A stretch of DNA of 40,475 nt, from assembly GCA_964506465.1 (NCBI GenBank), contig CAZDLM010000020.1:1-40475 (forward strand), read 5' to 3'. The DNA is from UBA6109 sp964506465. Its GTDB lineage: Bacteria > Desulfobacterota > Syntrophia > Syntrophales > UBA6109. The notes beneath the pieces were generated by a model. That model worked only from the letters and a program-made list of their open reading frames with translations. It had not been told where the DNA came from and did no database searches. This document shows, piece after piece, positions 1-8,502 of this stretch (its first letter is position 1; every line of letters begins with the position of its first letter). A program made the translations under genes and the position numbers.

Positions 1-526
1 CCACGCCGTTGCCGGCGTCTACGGCAATGCTCAATCCCGGCCGGATTCTGACGTTGTGGAAGAGGTAGTCCTGATAGGCCTGGATGACATCCTCCCGGGA
101 GGCCGAGCCCGGCGCAGAACAGTACGCGTCCGCCTGCATGATCCTGCGGAGCTCCTGGATGTCGTCGCCGTAGATGGTATCGGGACCGACGCAGACCTTG
201 AAGCCGTTGAAATCGGGCGGGTTGTGGCTGCCCGTGATCATGACGCCGCCGTCGGCGCCGAGATGGCGGATCGAGAAATAGAGCATGGGGGTTGCGCAAA
301 GGCCGATGTCCACGACCTGCATGCCCGCCGCAACCAGACCCCGCTTGACCGCCTCGGAGTAGGACTCCGAACTCAGGCGGCAGTCACGGCCGAGCGTCAT
401 GGCTTTCGCGCCGCGCGCCGCGGCGAAGGAGCCGATGGCCCTCCCAAGGTCGACAACGAAGTCCGTCGTCAGGTCCTTGTCGACAATGCCGCGAATGTCG
501 TACTCGCGAAATACTTCCGGATTCAT
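1..526 (-). CDS. Phosphomannomutase/phosphoglucomutase, N-terminal part (cut by window edge)
   Basis: This is the first ~175 residues of an alpha-D-phosphohexomutase, which interconverts hexose 1- and 6-phosphates for sugar-nucleotide and envelope polysaccharide synthesis. Translating the minus strand from the ATG at 526 gives a start of MNPEVFREYDIRG, the family's usual N-terminus. The active-site phosphoserine loop TGSHNPPDFNG follows at about residue 97, and the reading runs off the left edge with the family motif AVDAGNG. The ATG shares one base with the stop of the upstream DRTGG gene (TGATG), so the two are probably translationally coupled and belong to the same operon. The metal-binding and C-terminal domains are outside the window, so AlgC-type and other mutase specificities cannot be told apart. 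Confidence 0.9.
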   Translation of the reverse strand, partial: MNPEVFREYDIRGIVDKDLTTDFVVDLGRAIGSFAAARGAKAMTLGRDCRLSSESYSEAVKRGLVAAGMQVVDIGLCATPMLYFSIRHLGADGGVMITGSHNPPDFNGFKVCVGPDTIYGDDIQELRRIMQADAYCSAPGSASREDVIQAYQDYLFHNVRIRPGLSIAVDAGNGV

Positions 527-1590
527 CACCGGGCGTTCCTTTCTGAAGGCGGGCGGAAGCCGAATTCCTTCAACTGGACATGGGTGTTGATCATCTGTTC
601 GATCAGGGCGATCTTGTCCGTATCGTCCTTGGTGGGCAGCGATTCCATGGAATCGATCTGTTTGGCGACGGCGTACGTGTCCGTCGCGACGAGCAGAAGC
701 GGAATCTCGAGTTTCGAGGCCTTGGCGATCAGGTTCGCCGGCGGCATGATGTTGTTGGTGAGGATGACGGCCGAGGCGTTGCTGCCGAGGGCGGCCACGA
801 TCATATCGGTGCGGTCGCCGCTCGTAATAACGACCTTGTGCTCCTCCTGGAAGAGGGGGTTCTTCAGGGCGGCACTCGCCGACATCGAGCCGATGATCAT
901 CGTCTTGACCGGGCGGCAAAGCTGGGATTCGCCCGTGATGATCTTTGCAAACAGGCGGTCAGCAAGATAGCTCGCCGTGAAGAGCGGGAGTTCGGCTTCG
1001 TAGGGGATGATTCCCAGGACGTTGACACCCAGTTCCTTGATCTTCGGAAGGCGCGTCTCGGCGAATTCTGAGGCGTTGGGCACTTTGTTGATGACGATTC
1101 CCTGAAAGCGGACCGGATCGAGGCAGATCCGGCGTTTGAGAAAAATGACATCATCAAGGATCTGATCCTCGTCGCCCGACACGACGACGACCAGGTTTGC
1201 GTCGGCGTACTCCGCCAGGGAAATGGCGTCGAGGTGAACCGCGCTTCCGTACTCGATATCGCGGCCGGCCTCGATGAAGAAGAGATCCTTCTCCTTTCCG
1301 ACTGTTCCGATCAGGTTGCGGATCTTTTCCTTGGTCGTCGCTTCGTCCAGCATGAAGAGAAGCTTCGCGTGGTGGAAACCGATGCTCATGTCCTCGGGGC
1401 GTTCCTCCAGGTCGAAGATGTTCGTGATCAGGGCTGCGTCGTAATCCCAGAGCCTCTTTTTGCGGTACAGGAAGCGCTCGCCGAACGGCTTGATGTAACC
1501 GATCCTGCCACCCAGGGCCTTTGCCAATCCGATGATGAGGCTGGTCTTTCCGGCGCTGGGTCGCATCGACGTAACCACATATCTGTTCAT
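526..1590 (-). CDS. BioD-like P-loop / DRTGG domain protein (phosphotransacetylase N-terminal-like)
   Basis: A 354-residue protein with a BioD-like P-loop NTPase region (residues ~1-215; MRPSAGKTSLIIGLAKALG carries the Walker A-like GKTS) followed by a DRTGG domain (ITSGDRTDMIVAAL, about residues 250-263). The same two domains form the N-terminal half of long phosphotransacetylases, but the catalytic PTA domain is absent, so it is not itself a phosphotransacetylase. I chose the ATG at 1590 because GGAGGTGA lies about 7 bases upstream; longer in-frame starts would run into the preceding gene. It sits directly behind the acyl-CoA synthetase, which suggests a regulatory or nucleotide-sensing role in acyl-CoA/acyl-phosphate metabolism. 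That role is inference. Standalone proteins of this kind are common but poorly characterised. Confidence 0.85.
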   Translation of the reverse strand: MNRYVVTSMRPSAGKTSLIIGLAKALGGRIGYIKPFGERFLYRKKRLWDYDAALITNIFDLEERPEDMSIGFHHAKLLFMLDEATTKEKIRNLIGTVGKEKDLFFIEAGRDIEYGSAVHLDAISLAEYADANLVVVVSGDEDQILDDVIFLKRRICLDPVRFQGIVINKVPNASEFAETRLPKIKELGVNVLGIIPYEAELPLFTASYLADRLFAKIITGESQLCRPVKTMIIGSMSASAALKNPLFQEEHKVVITSGDRTDMIVAALGSNASAVILTNNIMPPANLIAKASKLEIPLLLVATDTYAVAKQIDSMESLPTKDDTDKIALIEQMINTHVQLKEFGFRPPSERNAR

Positions 1591-1624
1591 GGATCTTTCA
1601 CCTCCGATTTCCATTCCGCCCGTT

Positions 1625-3751
1625 TCAAGTCTGGGAAAGAAGGACGCGCACATCGACTGCGTTGGCGCCCATCCCCTGTTCATAGACGACCAGGGGGTTG
1701 ATTTCGATGTCCGATATGCCCTTGCATCTGCGGATGATGGCGCCGATCTTGACGACCGCCTCCACGAGCTTGGGGATGTCTTTCATCTCCTCGCCGCGAA
1801 CGCCCAGCAGCAGGGGGTACGAGCGGATCTCCTTGATCATGGTGAGGATTTCCTTCCGGTCCAGCGGCAGGGCCCGGAAGGAAATGTCCTTCATCACCTC
1901 GACATAGATTCCGCCGAGCCCGACCATCACCGTCGGGCCGAAGATGCCGTCGCGGCGGGCGCCGACGATCATCTCGACGCCCGGCTGGACCATCTCGGAA
2001 ATCGAGACGCCTTCGATGACGGCGTGGGGGACGTGCGCCCGGCAGTTCCTCATGATCGCCTCGTACGCGTCGATCACTTCTTCGCGGGAATCGAGATCCA
2101 GGGCAATACCGCCGACGTCGCTCTTGTGGATGATGTCCTTGGAGACGACTTTCATGGCGACGGGATAGCCGATCCATTCGGCCGACTTGATGGCCGACTG
2201 CAGCGTTGCGGCGCTGATCGTCCGCGGGACGGGCAGGCCGGCGATGTCCATGATCTTCTGGGCCTCGTGGGCGAGGAGAAAATGGCGATTGGCTGCGGCC
2301 GCGCTACGGACAATGTCGTCGATCGCCGCGAAATCCATCTCAGCGTCGGCGTCTTTGTCCGGTGCATCGGAGGTATAGCGGGCATAGCGGTAGACCGCGC
2401 CCAGGGTGGAGATCGCGTCGTAGACGTCATCCGTGACGGGAATGCCGCGGCGGCGGGCCTCCATCTCGTATTCCGACGTCTTCTGCCCGCCGAAGAGGGA
2501 AAAGATGATGAGTTTCCCCTTTTCGCGATATTTCTGAAAATTGTTCTCGACGGTTTCCTTCAGGCTGTCGGCGGGAACGATCGCCGTTTCGCAGTAGATG
2601 CCGACGACGGTATGAATGTTCTCGGACTGAAGGGCGGCGTCAAAGGCCTTCGTATAGTCGCGGGGCGAAGCATTTCCCGTGACGTCGACGGGATTCTTGG
2701 TGGAACCGAACGACGGGACGGCTGTTCCGAAGATGCGCTTGAGATCGTGGGGATCGTCGTACAGGGGAACGGAGTACTTCTCGCAGGCATCGGTGGCCAT
2801 GACGCCCGCGCCCCCGCCGTTGGTGATGATCACGGTGTTTTCGCCCCGGGGCAGGGGGTTGTTGGTCATGAACTTGCACCAGTTGAAGGCCTCCTTGGTG
2901 CTCTCCGCGCGCAGCGCTCCGCACTGCCGGGCGATCGCGTCGAAGAGGTCGTCGGAGCCGGCCAGCGAGCCGGTATGGGAAGCCGCCGCCATCGCGCCAC
3001 GCTGGGAGCGGCCGGACTTGATGATCACAACCGGCTTTACGCGGGTGATCTCCTTCATGGTTGAGATGAATTTCTCGCCGTTGCGGATTCCCTCGATGTA
3101 AAGGAGGACCATGGAAGTGGCGTCGTGGGCGCGGAGGTATTCCAGAAGATCGCCTTCATCGATGTCGGATTTGTTCCCCACGGACACGATGGCCGAAAGG
3201 CCGATGTGTTCGACCGAGGCCTGGCCGACGAGGGTCAGCCCCAAGGCGCCGCTTTGCGTGATCATGGCGAGGCGGCCGCGCGGGATATTCCCGGAGACGA
3301 AGGTGGCGTTGAGATCCGAAGAGGAGGAGTAGATTCCGAAGACGTTGGGACCCAGGATGCGCATGCCGTGTTCGTTGGCGTAGTCCGCGATCTTCCGTTC
3401 TTCTTCGAGGTTGCCGATTTCCGAAAAACCCGCCGAGATCAGGACGGCGTTCTTCACGTTTTTCCGGCAGAGGTCCTGGACAGCCGAAAAGACCAGACGG
3501 GCCGGGATGGTCACGACGGCGACGTCAATCTCTCCGTCGACCTCCTGAAGCGAGCGGTGGACGGGAATCCCCTCGATCTCTCCGCCGGCCGGATTGATCG
3601 GATAAACCCGGCCGCGATAACCGCCGGAGAGAATATTCTTCAGAACCGCATAACCGATTTTGCCGGGCTCCCGCGAAGCGCCTACGACCGCAACGGAACG
3701 GGGCTCGAAGAGAAACCGTATCCGTTCATCGAGATTTCTTGCTTTCATCAT
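1625..3751 (-). CDS. ADP-forming acyl-CoA (acetyl-CoA) synthetase, fused alpha-beta subunits
   Basis: A 708-residue NDP-forming acyl-CoA synthetase. The order is a CoA-binding Rossmann domain (residues ~10-140, PRSVAVVGASREPGKIGYA), a succinyl-CoA-ligase-like domain carrying the phosphorylated histidine (AAASHTGSLAGSDD, His259), and a C-terminal ATP-grasp domain (~485-705, KVVSKDIIHKSDVGGIALDL). The family interconverts acyl-CoA + ADP + Pi and acid + ATP + CoA, giving substrate-level ATP in fermenters and syntrophs. The phosphorylatable His is kept and there is no C-terminal GNAT, so this looks like an enzyme and not a PatZ-type acetyltransferase. It overlaps the upstream CoA-transferase by 26 bases and is followed 34 bases later by the DRTGG gene. 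The acyl substrate is not determined by the sequence. Confidence 0.93.
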   Translation of the reverse strand: MMKARNLDERIRFLFEPRSVAVVGASREPGKIGYAVLKNILSGGYRGRVYPINPAGGEIEGIPVHRSLQEVDGEIDVAVVTIPARLVFSAVQDLCRKNVKNAVLISAGFSEIGNLEEERKIADYANEHGMRILGPNVFGIYSSSSDLNATFVSGNIPRGRLAMITQSGALGLTLVGQASVEHIGLSAIVSVGNKSDIDEGDLLEYLRAHDATSMVLLYIEGIRNGEKFISTMKEITRVKPVVIIKSGRSQRGAMAAASHTGSLAGSDDLFDAIARQCGALRAESTKEAFNWCKFMTNNPLPRGENTVIITNGGGAGVMATDACEKYSVPLYDDPHDLKRIFGTAVPSFGSTKNPVDVTGNASPRDYTKAFDAALQSENIHTVVGIYCETAIVPADSLKETVENNFQKYREKGKLIIFSLFGGQKTSEYEMEARRRGIPVTDDVYDAISTLGAVYRYARYTSDAPDKDADAEMDFAAIDDIVRSAAAANRHFLLAHEAQKIMDIAGLPVPRTISAATLQSAIKSAEWIGYPVAMKVVSKDIIHKSDVGGIALDLDSREEVIDAYEAIMRNCRAHVPHAVIEGVSISEMVQPGVEMIVGARRDGIFGPTVMVGLGGIYVEVMKDISFRALPLDRKEILTMIKEIRSYPLLLGVRGEEMKDIPKLVEAVVKIGAIIRRCKGISDIEINPLVVYEQGMGANAVDVRVLLSQT

Positions 3752-5672
3752 CCGCCGATTCCCGGAACATCATTTTCAGGTCATAGACCCCTGCGTCGCT
3801 CTTTTTCTTGATGTCGAACCCGCCCTTTTCGAAGACGTGGAGCATCGGCTTGTTTTCCACCAGGACCTCCGCCGTGAAGCCGAGGAGACCGTCCCTCTTG
3901 GCGAGGTAGGTGAGGTAGGTCAGCATGGTCTGCCCGATGCCCCGGTTGTGGTGGTCGTCGCGGACCGCAAAGGCGATTTCCGCCGTATGACTGGCTTTGT
4001 CGATGCCGTACTGGCCGACGGCGACGATCGTTTCGTTGTCCTGCTGGCCGGTGACGGCGAGGATGACCATCTCCTTCGTGTAGTCGATGATGACGAAGTC
4101 CTGGAGCCGTTCATGGGGGATATCCTGGCGCTTGGACAGGAAGCGCCGGTGAAGGCTCTTGTCGGACAGGGAATACAGGAAATCCTTGAACGCGGATTCG
4201 TCGTTCATCCGCACGGGCCGCAGCTTGATGGTCAGGCCGGTCTTCGTCGTCCGGAAGGTCTCGAGATGTTCGGGATACTCGCCGCGACTGCCGGGGATGA
4301 AGGCCTGGTCGCGGAAAATGAGGCCCCGGCGCTTGGCCTCCTCGATCAGCCAGGGACGGAACTTCGGATGGGCGATCGCGATGAGGGACATGGCCCGGTC
4401 CCGGATGTTCTTGCCGTGCAGGTAGGCGATGCCGTATTCAGTGACGACGTAGCGGACGTCGCCGCGGTTCAGCGTCACGCCGGCTCCCTCACTGAGCGTG
4501 GGAACAATGCGTGATACGGTATCGTTGTGGGCGGTCGACTTGACGGCGAGGATGGTCTTGCCGTTCTTGGCGAGCAGGGCGCCCCGCATGAAGTCATAGT
4601 GGCCGCCGATCCCGCTGTAGAAAGTGTTCCCGATGGACTCGGAAGTGGCCTGGCCGGTCAGATCGATTTCCAGGGCGGCGTTGATGGCGACCATGTTGTC
4701 CTGTCTGGCGATGAGGCGGATATCGTTCGTGTAATCGATCGTTCTGAACATGATGGCGGGATTGTCGTGGAGAAAGTTGTAGGTTTCCCTCGTGCCCATG
4801 GCGAAGGCCGCCACGGTCATGCCCCGGTTGATCGTCTTTCGCGAATTGTCGACGACGCCCGCCTTGATGAGGTTGACGAGACCGTCGCTCAGGAGTTCCG
4901 TATGAACCCCCAGGTGCTTTTTTGCAAAAAGATTGGAGACGATGGCGTTGGGAAGGCTTCCGTAGCCGACCTGAATCGTATCGCCGTCCTGAATAAGACG
5001 GGCGACGTAGTTGCCGATCCGGTCGGTGAGTTCCGTCGTCACGGCCCCTTTGATTTCGAGGAGAGGCTCGTCATGGGGGAGAATGAAGTCGACGTCCTTG
5101 ATGTGAAGAAAACCATCCCCGTGGGTGCGGGGCATGTTCGTGTTGACCTGGGCAATGCACAGAGGGGACTTGTCCGTGGCCGTCTTGACCATATCGACGC
5201 TGACGCCGAGGCTGAGATACCCATGCTGGTCGGGGGGGGAAGTCTGGATGAGCGCCACGTCGATGGTGACGATTCCCCTTTCCATGAGCGCCGGCACGTC
5301 GGACAGGGAGATAGGCGTATAGTCGGAAGAGCCGCGATTGACGCTCCCGCGCGTGTTGTTGCCGATAAAAAATGAGTTGTGCCTGAAATTGCTCTTGAAT
5401 TTTGTATCGGCGTAGGGGGCGAGGCCGAAGGAGTACACCTGCATGACCTCCGCGTCGTAGAAGGCCTTGGGATGGCTCTCCACGTAACGCATCATCGCCT
5501 GGATCAGGTACTGCGGCTCGCCGCAGCCTGACGCCAGGAAGATGTGATCCCCGCGCCGGATATGGGCGAATATCTCATCCTCAGTGGCGAATTTTTCGGG
5601 GTAGAGTCTCTTCCAGTTTTCGAGTGACTTCATCGTTTCACGTATCGGGATCCTTTCCGGCGGCTTCGTCAT
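3726..5672 (-). CDS. Acetyl-CoA hydrolase/CoA-transferase family protein with C-terminal GNAT domain
   Basis: A 648-residue fusion. Residues ~20-470 form a Cat1/AcH-type CoA transferase or acyl-CoA hydrolase; the family's catalytic glutamate is in NAALEIDLTGQ (Glu335), and GYGSLPNA and the GIGG segment are also present. Residues ~480-635 are a GNAT acetyltransferase domain with the acetyl-CoA motif HNRGIGQ (576-582). The first part would move CoA between acyl groups or hydrolyse acyl-CoA; the second may acetylate a protein or small amine. It is the first gene of the operon with the ADP-forming acyl-CoA synthetase. The chosen ATG has GAGGT three bases upstream and lies about 16 bases after the predicted transcription start. 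Met14 is a possible alternative. The acceptor of the GNAT domain is unknown. Confidence 0.9.
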   Translation of the reverse strand: MTKPPERIPIRETMKSLENWKRLYPEKFATEDEIFAHIRRGDHIFLASGCGEPQYLIQAMMRYVESHPKAFYDAEVMQVYSFGLAPYADTKFKSNFRHNSFFIGNNTRGSVNRGSSDYTPISLSDVPALMERGIVTIDVALIQTSPPDQHGYLSLGVSVDMVKTATDKSPLCIAQVNTNMPRTHGDGFLHIKDVDFILPHDEPLLEIKGAVTTELTDRIGNYVARLIQDGDTIQVGYGSLPNAIVSNLFAKKHLGVHTELLSDGLVNLIKAGVVDNSRKTINRGMTVAAFAMGTRETYNFLHDNPAIMFRTIDYTNDIRLIARQDNMVAINAALEIDLTGQATSESIGNTFYSGIGGHYDFMRGALLAKNGKTILAVKSTAHNDTVSRIVPTLSEGAGVTLNRGDVRYVVTEYGIAYLHGKNIRDRAMSLIAIAHPKFRPWLIEEAKRRGLIFRDQAFIPGSRGEYPEHLETFRTTKTGLTIKLRPVRMNDESAFKDFLYSLSDKSLHRRFLSKRQDIPHERLQDFVIIDYTKEMVILAVTGQQDNETIVAVGQYGIDKASHTAEIAFAVRDDHHNRGIGQTMLTYLTYLAKRDGLLGFTAEVLVENKPMLHVFEKGGFDIKKKSDAGVYDLKMMFRESADDESKKSR

Positions 5673-5695
5673 TTTACCTCGTTCTTGCGCACGTA

Positions 5696-5724
5696 TATAT
5701 CACAGGACACGCGCTCTCTGTCAA
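5696..5724 (-). promoter_or_regulatory. Sigma70-type promoter of the CoA-transferase/acyl-CoA synthetase operon
   Basis: On the minus strand TTGACA (5719-5724) is followed after 17 bases by GATATA (5696-5701). A start near 5688 leaves a ~16-base leader containing the GAGGT ribosome site of the CoA-transferase gene. The -35 matches consensus exactly; the -10 is weaker. Confidence 0.65.
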
Positions 5725-5754
5725 GGAAAGTTGCCGCGAAAACGGGTAAAGACG

Positions 5755-6429
5755 CTAGGAAAAGAGGGGGATGAGATCGGCGACGGTCGCAAGGACCAGA
5801 TCGGCGCCCGCCCGGCGGAGGTCCTGTTCCGCGGAATGGCCGGAAAGGACGCCGACCGCCCAGGTCCCGGCGTCTTTCCCCATGCGCATGTCCATGGGAT
5901 GGTCGCCGACCACGGCGGAATTCCGTGGCGCCGTTTCCAGCGTCAACATGGAGCGGATCAGGTGATCGGCCGCTGGTTTGACGCGGGGCACGTCATCCCG
6001 GGTGAGCAAGAGATCGCAATAGACGTCGATCTGCGGAAAGACCTGGAGCACGGCCGATCTGCAGTTGCGGGTGACGACCGCCGATTTGCGGCCGCTACGG
6101 CGGATTCCCTCGAGGAGGGGGAGAGTTCCGGAGAGCAGGCGTCCCCGGCAGGCCGCTTCCATTTCGATCCCGCGGATGATCCCGAAGGCCGTTTCTTGAA
6201 AGACCGACCGCCGGTCCGTTCCCGTCGGGGCGAGCTTCGCCCCCGCCGCTTCGATCATCTCCAGGACGTACAGCGACGCCAGGTCTTCCGACAGAACACC
6301 TTCTTCATCGATCAGTTTCAAAACGGATTGACGCATCCGCGCAAAATCGATGTTCAGTTCGGCGAGCGTTCCGTCGAAATCGAAGATGACGGCGTGGATG
6401 GATTTCGGGGGACTGGTTTCGGGGTTCAA
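5755..6429 (-). CDS. HAD-superfamily hydrolase (phosphoglycolate phosphatase-like)
   Basis: A 224-residue HAD phosphatase. Motif I is FDFDGTL (residues ~16-22, the nucleophile being the first Asp), motif II is the Thr in VVTRN, the conserved Lys is in VKPAADH, and motif IV is GDHPMD. A helical cap separates motifs I and II, as in phosphoglycolate phosphatase or beta-phosphoglucomutase relatives. The start appears to be TTG at 6429, overlapping the aminotransferase stop (TTGA); no ATG lies between there and motif I. The two genes are therefore co-transcribed and coupled. The substrate cannot be read from the sequence. Confidence 0.85.
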   Translation of the reverse strand: MNPETSPPKSIHAVIFDFDGTLAELNIDFARMRQSVLKLIDEEGVLSEDLASLYVLEMIEAAGAKLAPTGTDRRSVFQETAFGIIRGIEMEAACRGRLLSGTLPLLEGIRRSGRKSAVVTRNCRSAVLQVFPQIDVYCDLLLTRDDVPRVKPAADHLIRSMLTLETAPRNSAVVGDHPMDMRMGKDAGTWAVGVLSGHSAEQDLRRAGADLVLATVADLIPLFS

Positions 6430-7574
6430 AGTCTGCCGTCTTCCCTCAGGTAGCGTTCCAGGCGGTCAAGGCCCTCGCGGATGTTTTCCAGGGAATTGGC
6501 ATAGGAGAAACGAAGGTACCCCTCGCAATTTTCTCCGAAATCGATTCCCGGCGTAACGCCCACCTTCGCCCGGTTGAGGATATCGAAGGCGGTCGAATAG
6601 GAGTCGCGGGAAAAGGTCCGGATGTTCCCGAGCACATAGAACGCGCCGGTGGGTTCGACGGAGACGCCCAGGCCGAGGTCCCGGAGGCGGCGGATCATAA
6701 ATCTTCTCCGCTCGTCGTAGATTCCCCGCATGCGGATCACGTCGTCGCCCGCGTCGCGGAGCGCCGCCACGCCCGCCTCCTGCACGAAGGCGTTGGCGGA
6801 GATGAAGAGATTTTGCTGGATCTTCTGGAGGGCCCGGACATACGGCTTCGGGCTGATCACGTAACCCAGACGCCACCCGGTCATGGCGTACGCCTTGGAA
6901 AAGCCGTTGAATACGAAGGCCGAATCCGCAAACTCCAGGATGCTGTGTTCTTTTCCCTCGTAGACCAGGCCGTGGTAGATCTCGTCGGAAATCACGGGAA
7001 CCCCCAGGGAGGCGATCTCCTTCATCCGGCCGGGATCGAGGAGGTTGCCCGTCGGATTGGAGGGGGAATTGATCAGGATCCCCTTGGTGCGGGGGGAAAT
7101 CTTTTCGCGGATGGCCTCGGGATGGTACTGAAAGCCGTCTTCCTCGTAGACGTTGACGCGGACGGGAACGCCGCCGAGGAAGCGGATGAAATTGGGATAG
7201 CAGGCGTAGTGCGGATCGGAGATGACGATCTCGTCGCCCGAGCCGATGAGGGCGGAAAAGAGGAGCAGCATGGCGGGCGACGTGCCCGAGGTCACGACCA
7301 CCTGGTCGGGGCAGACCGAAACGCCGTAGCGGTCCGCGTAGTGTTCGCAGATCGCTTCCCGGAGCTCCAGCAGTCCCAGGCTGTGCGTGTAATGGGTCTT
7401 TCCGTCCCGCAGCGCCCTGATGCAGGCTTCCTTGATGCACGCCGGCGTATCGAAGTCGGGTTCCCCGACTTCGAGGTGGATGACGTGTTCGCCCCGCTTT
7501 TCCATCTCCTGGGCCTTCTCGAGGACGTCCATGACGATGAAGGGCGGGATATCGCAGGCGCGCTGTGAAAGCAT
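6426..7574 (-). CDS. Class I/II pyridoxal-phosphate aminotransferase (aspartate/alanine type)
   Basis: A 382-residue fold-type I aminotransferase. The PLP-binding lysine is Lys227 in GFSKAYAMTGWRLGY; NSPSNPTGN (169-177) and SDEIYHGL (196-203) supply the usual cofactor contacts, and the C-terminal region holds the substrate-arginine segment EGYLRFSYANS. It probably moves amino groups between an amino acid (Asp, Ala or aromatic) and 2-oxoglutarate. A longer reading upstream of 7574 has low-complexity Ser/Pro sequence and opposes the NUDIX gene, so I took the ATG giving the family-typical N-terminus (PPFIVMDVLEKAQEME). A promoter ends only about ten bases before this ATG, implying a nearly leaderless mRNA. 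Confidence 0.92.
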   Translation of the reverse strand: MLSQRACDIPPFIVMDVLEKAQEMEKRGEHVIHLEVGEPDFDTPACIKEACIRALRDGKTHYTHSLGLLELREAICEHYADRYGVSVCPDQVVVTSGTSPAMLLLFSALIGSGDEIVISDPHYACYPNFIRFLGGVPVRVNVYEEDGFQYHPEAIREKISPRTKGILINSPSNPTGNLLDPGRMKEIASLGVPVISDEIYHGLVYEGKEHSILEFADSAFVFNGFSKAYAMTGWRLGYVISPKPYVRALQKIQQNLFISANAFVQEAGVAALRDAGDDVIRMRGIYDERRRFMIRRLRDLGLGVSVEPTGAFYVLGNIRTFSRDSYSTAFDILNRAKVGVTPGIDFGENCEGYLRFSYANSLENIREGLDRLERYLREDGRL

Positions 7575-7583
7575 GGCGTATTT

Positions 7584-7612
7584 CCCATATCCGCTCGAAC
7601 GGGTCTTGTCAA
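7584..7612 (-). promoter_or_regulatory. Promoter of aminotransferase-HAD unit
   Basis: On the minus strand TTGACA (7607-7612), a 17-base spacer, then TATGGG (7584-7589). The expected start (~7577) is about three bases before the aminotransferase ATG at 7574, which leaves no room for a Shine-Dalgarno site. Confidence 0.6.
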
Positions 7613-7638
7613 GGCGGGAAGGGCGTTCAGGACGGCGG

Positions 7639-8502
7639 TCAGCGGCGGCCGGTGAGATATTCGGGCCCCACGCGTCTGACGACGGTCCGGGAGTGGGAGG
7701 AGGAGGGGGGGAGGTCGATGCCCAGGACGATCCTGAAGAAGCCGGCGACGAGGGTGAAGGTTGCACCCCAGAGGATGCCTGCTTCGGGGTTCCCGTCGAA
7801 GAGGAAGCAGGAGAATTCGCGCCGCGCGGGGATGTCCGGCGGCCGGATGTCGTCCGGGATTTCGATGACCAGATGGGCATAGCGCGAGGGGTCGAGGAAG
7901 AAGCGCAGGGGGATTTCCAACAGCCGCTCCACCTCGGGACTGATCCGCGGCGAGTAGGCGCGGGGCAGAAACCCCACGAGAGGGAAGATTATCCGCCGGA
8001 AGAGAGTCAGGGCGTGGGTCGGCAGGGGCCCGAGGCAGCGCACATTCCACGGGGCAAGGCCGATTTCCTCCCAGGATTCGCGCAAAGCCGTGGTCAGGAA
8101 CAGCCGGACCCATTTTCCGTTCTCGGCGCCGGGATCCTCCGCATTCGGACGTACATCGGCCGGGAGGACCGGCGGGGCGCCCAAGCGGATGAAAAGGCTC
8201 AGGAGACGGTCCAGTGAGGGGCGGATCATGCCGCCGGGGCAGCCGATGTCGCCGGCCTGGACCGTCGCGGCGGAGCGCTCGATGAGCTGAAAGCAGAACT
8301 CTCCCGGGGAATCCGGCTTCGCTCCGCCGGGGCAGAAATGCAGCGGAAGAAGGACGCCGGCCAGCCGGCGGGGCGCCGCAGAGGTGCCGCTCTCGGCGTC
8401 GATCTGCCTCATCTGCCGGGCGAAATCGCAGGGCTCCTCCGAGAGCTTCCGGGCGACAAGGGCGGGAAACTCAGGGCTCCGGAAGAGGGAAACAGGATCC
8501 AT
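7639..8502 (-). CDS. NUDIX hydrolase (CoA pyrophosphatase-like)
   Basis: A 287-residue NUDIX protein. The Nudix helix is recognisable as TTALRESWEEIGLAPW (REx2EExG core) and the preceding glycine segment as GDIGCPGGMIRP, separated by an insertion of about 50 residues compared with the compact 23-residue Nudix box. The LIERS...GCPGG arrangement recalls the CoA/acyl-CoA pyrophosphatase group. I took the ATG at 8502 because AAGGA lies about nine bases upstream; longer in-frame starts lack a clear site. The gene overlaps the end of the alpha/beta hydrolase by 32 bases, so the two are co-transcribed. The insertion makes substrate assignment uncertain. Confidence 0.8.
   Translation of the reverse strand: MDPVSLFRSPEFPALVARKLSEEPCDFARQMRQIDAESGTSAAPRRLAGVLLPLHFCPGGAKPDSPGEFCFQLIERSAATVQAGDIGCPGGMIRPSLDRLLSLFIRLGAPPVLPADVRPNAEDPGAENGKWVRLFLTTALRESWEEIGLAPWNVRCLGPLPTHALTLFRRIIFPLVGFLPRAYSPRISPEVERLLEIPLRFFLDPSRYAHLVIEIPDDIRPPDIPARREFSCFLFDGNPEAGILWGATFTLVAGFFRIVLGIDLPPSSSHSRTVVRRVGPEYLTGRR

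Noticed and set aside
1591..1683. Longer N-terminus for the DRTGG protein
   Set aside because: It would overlap the acyl-CoA synthetase end with non-family sequence, while the shorter start has a good ribosome site.
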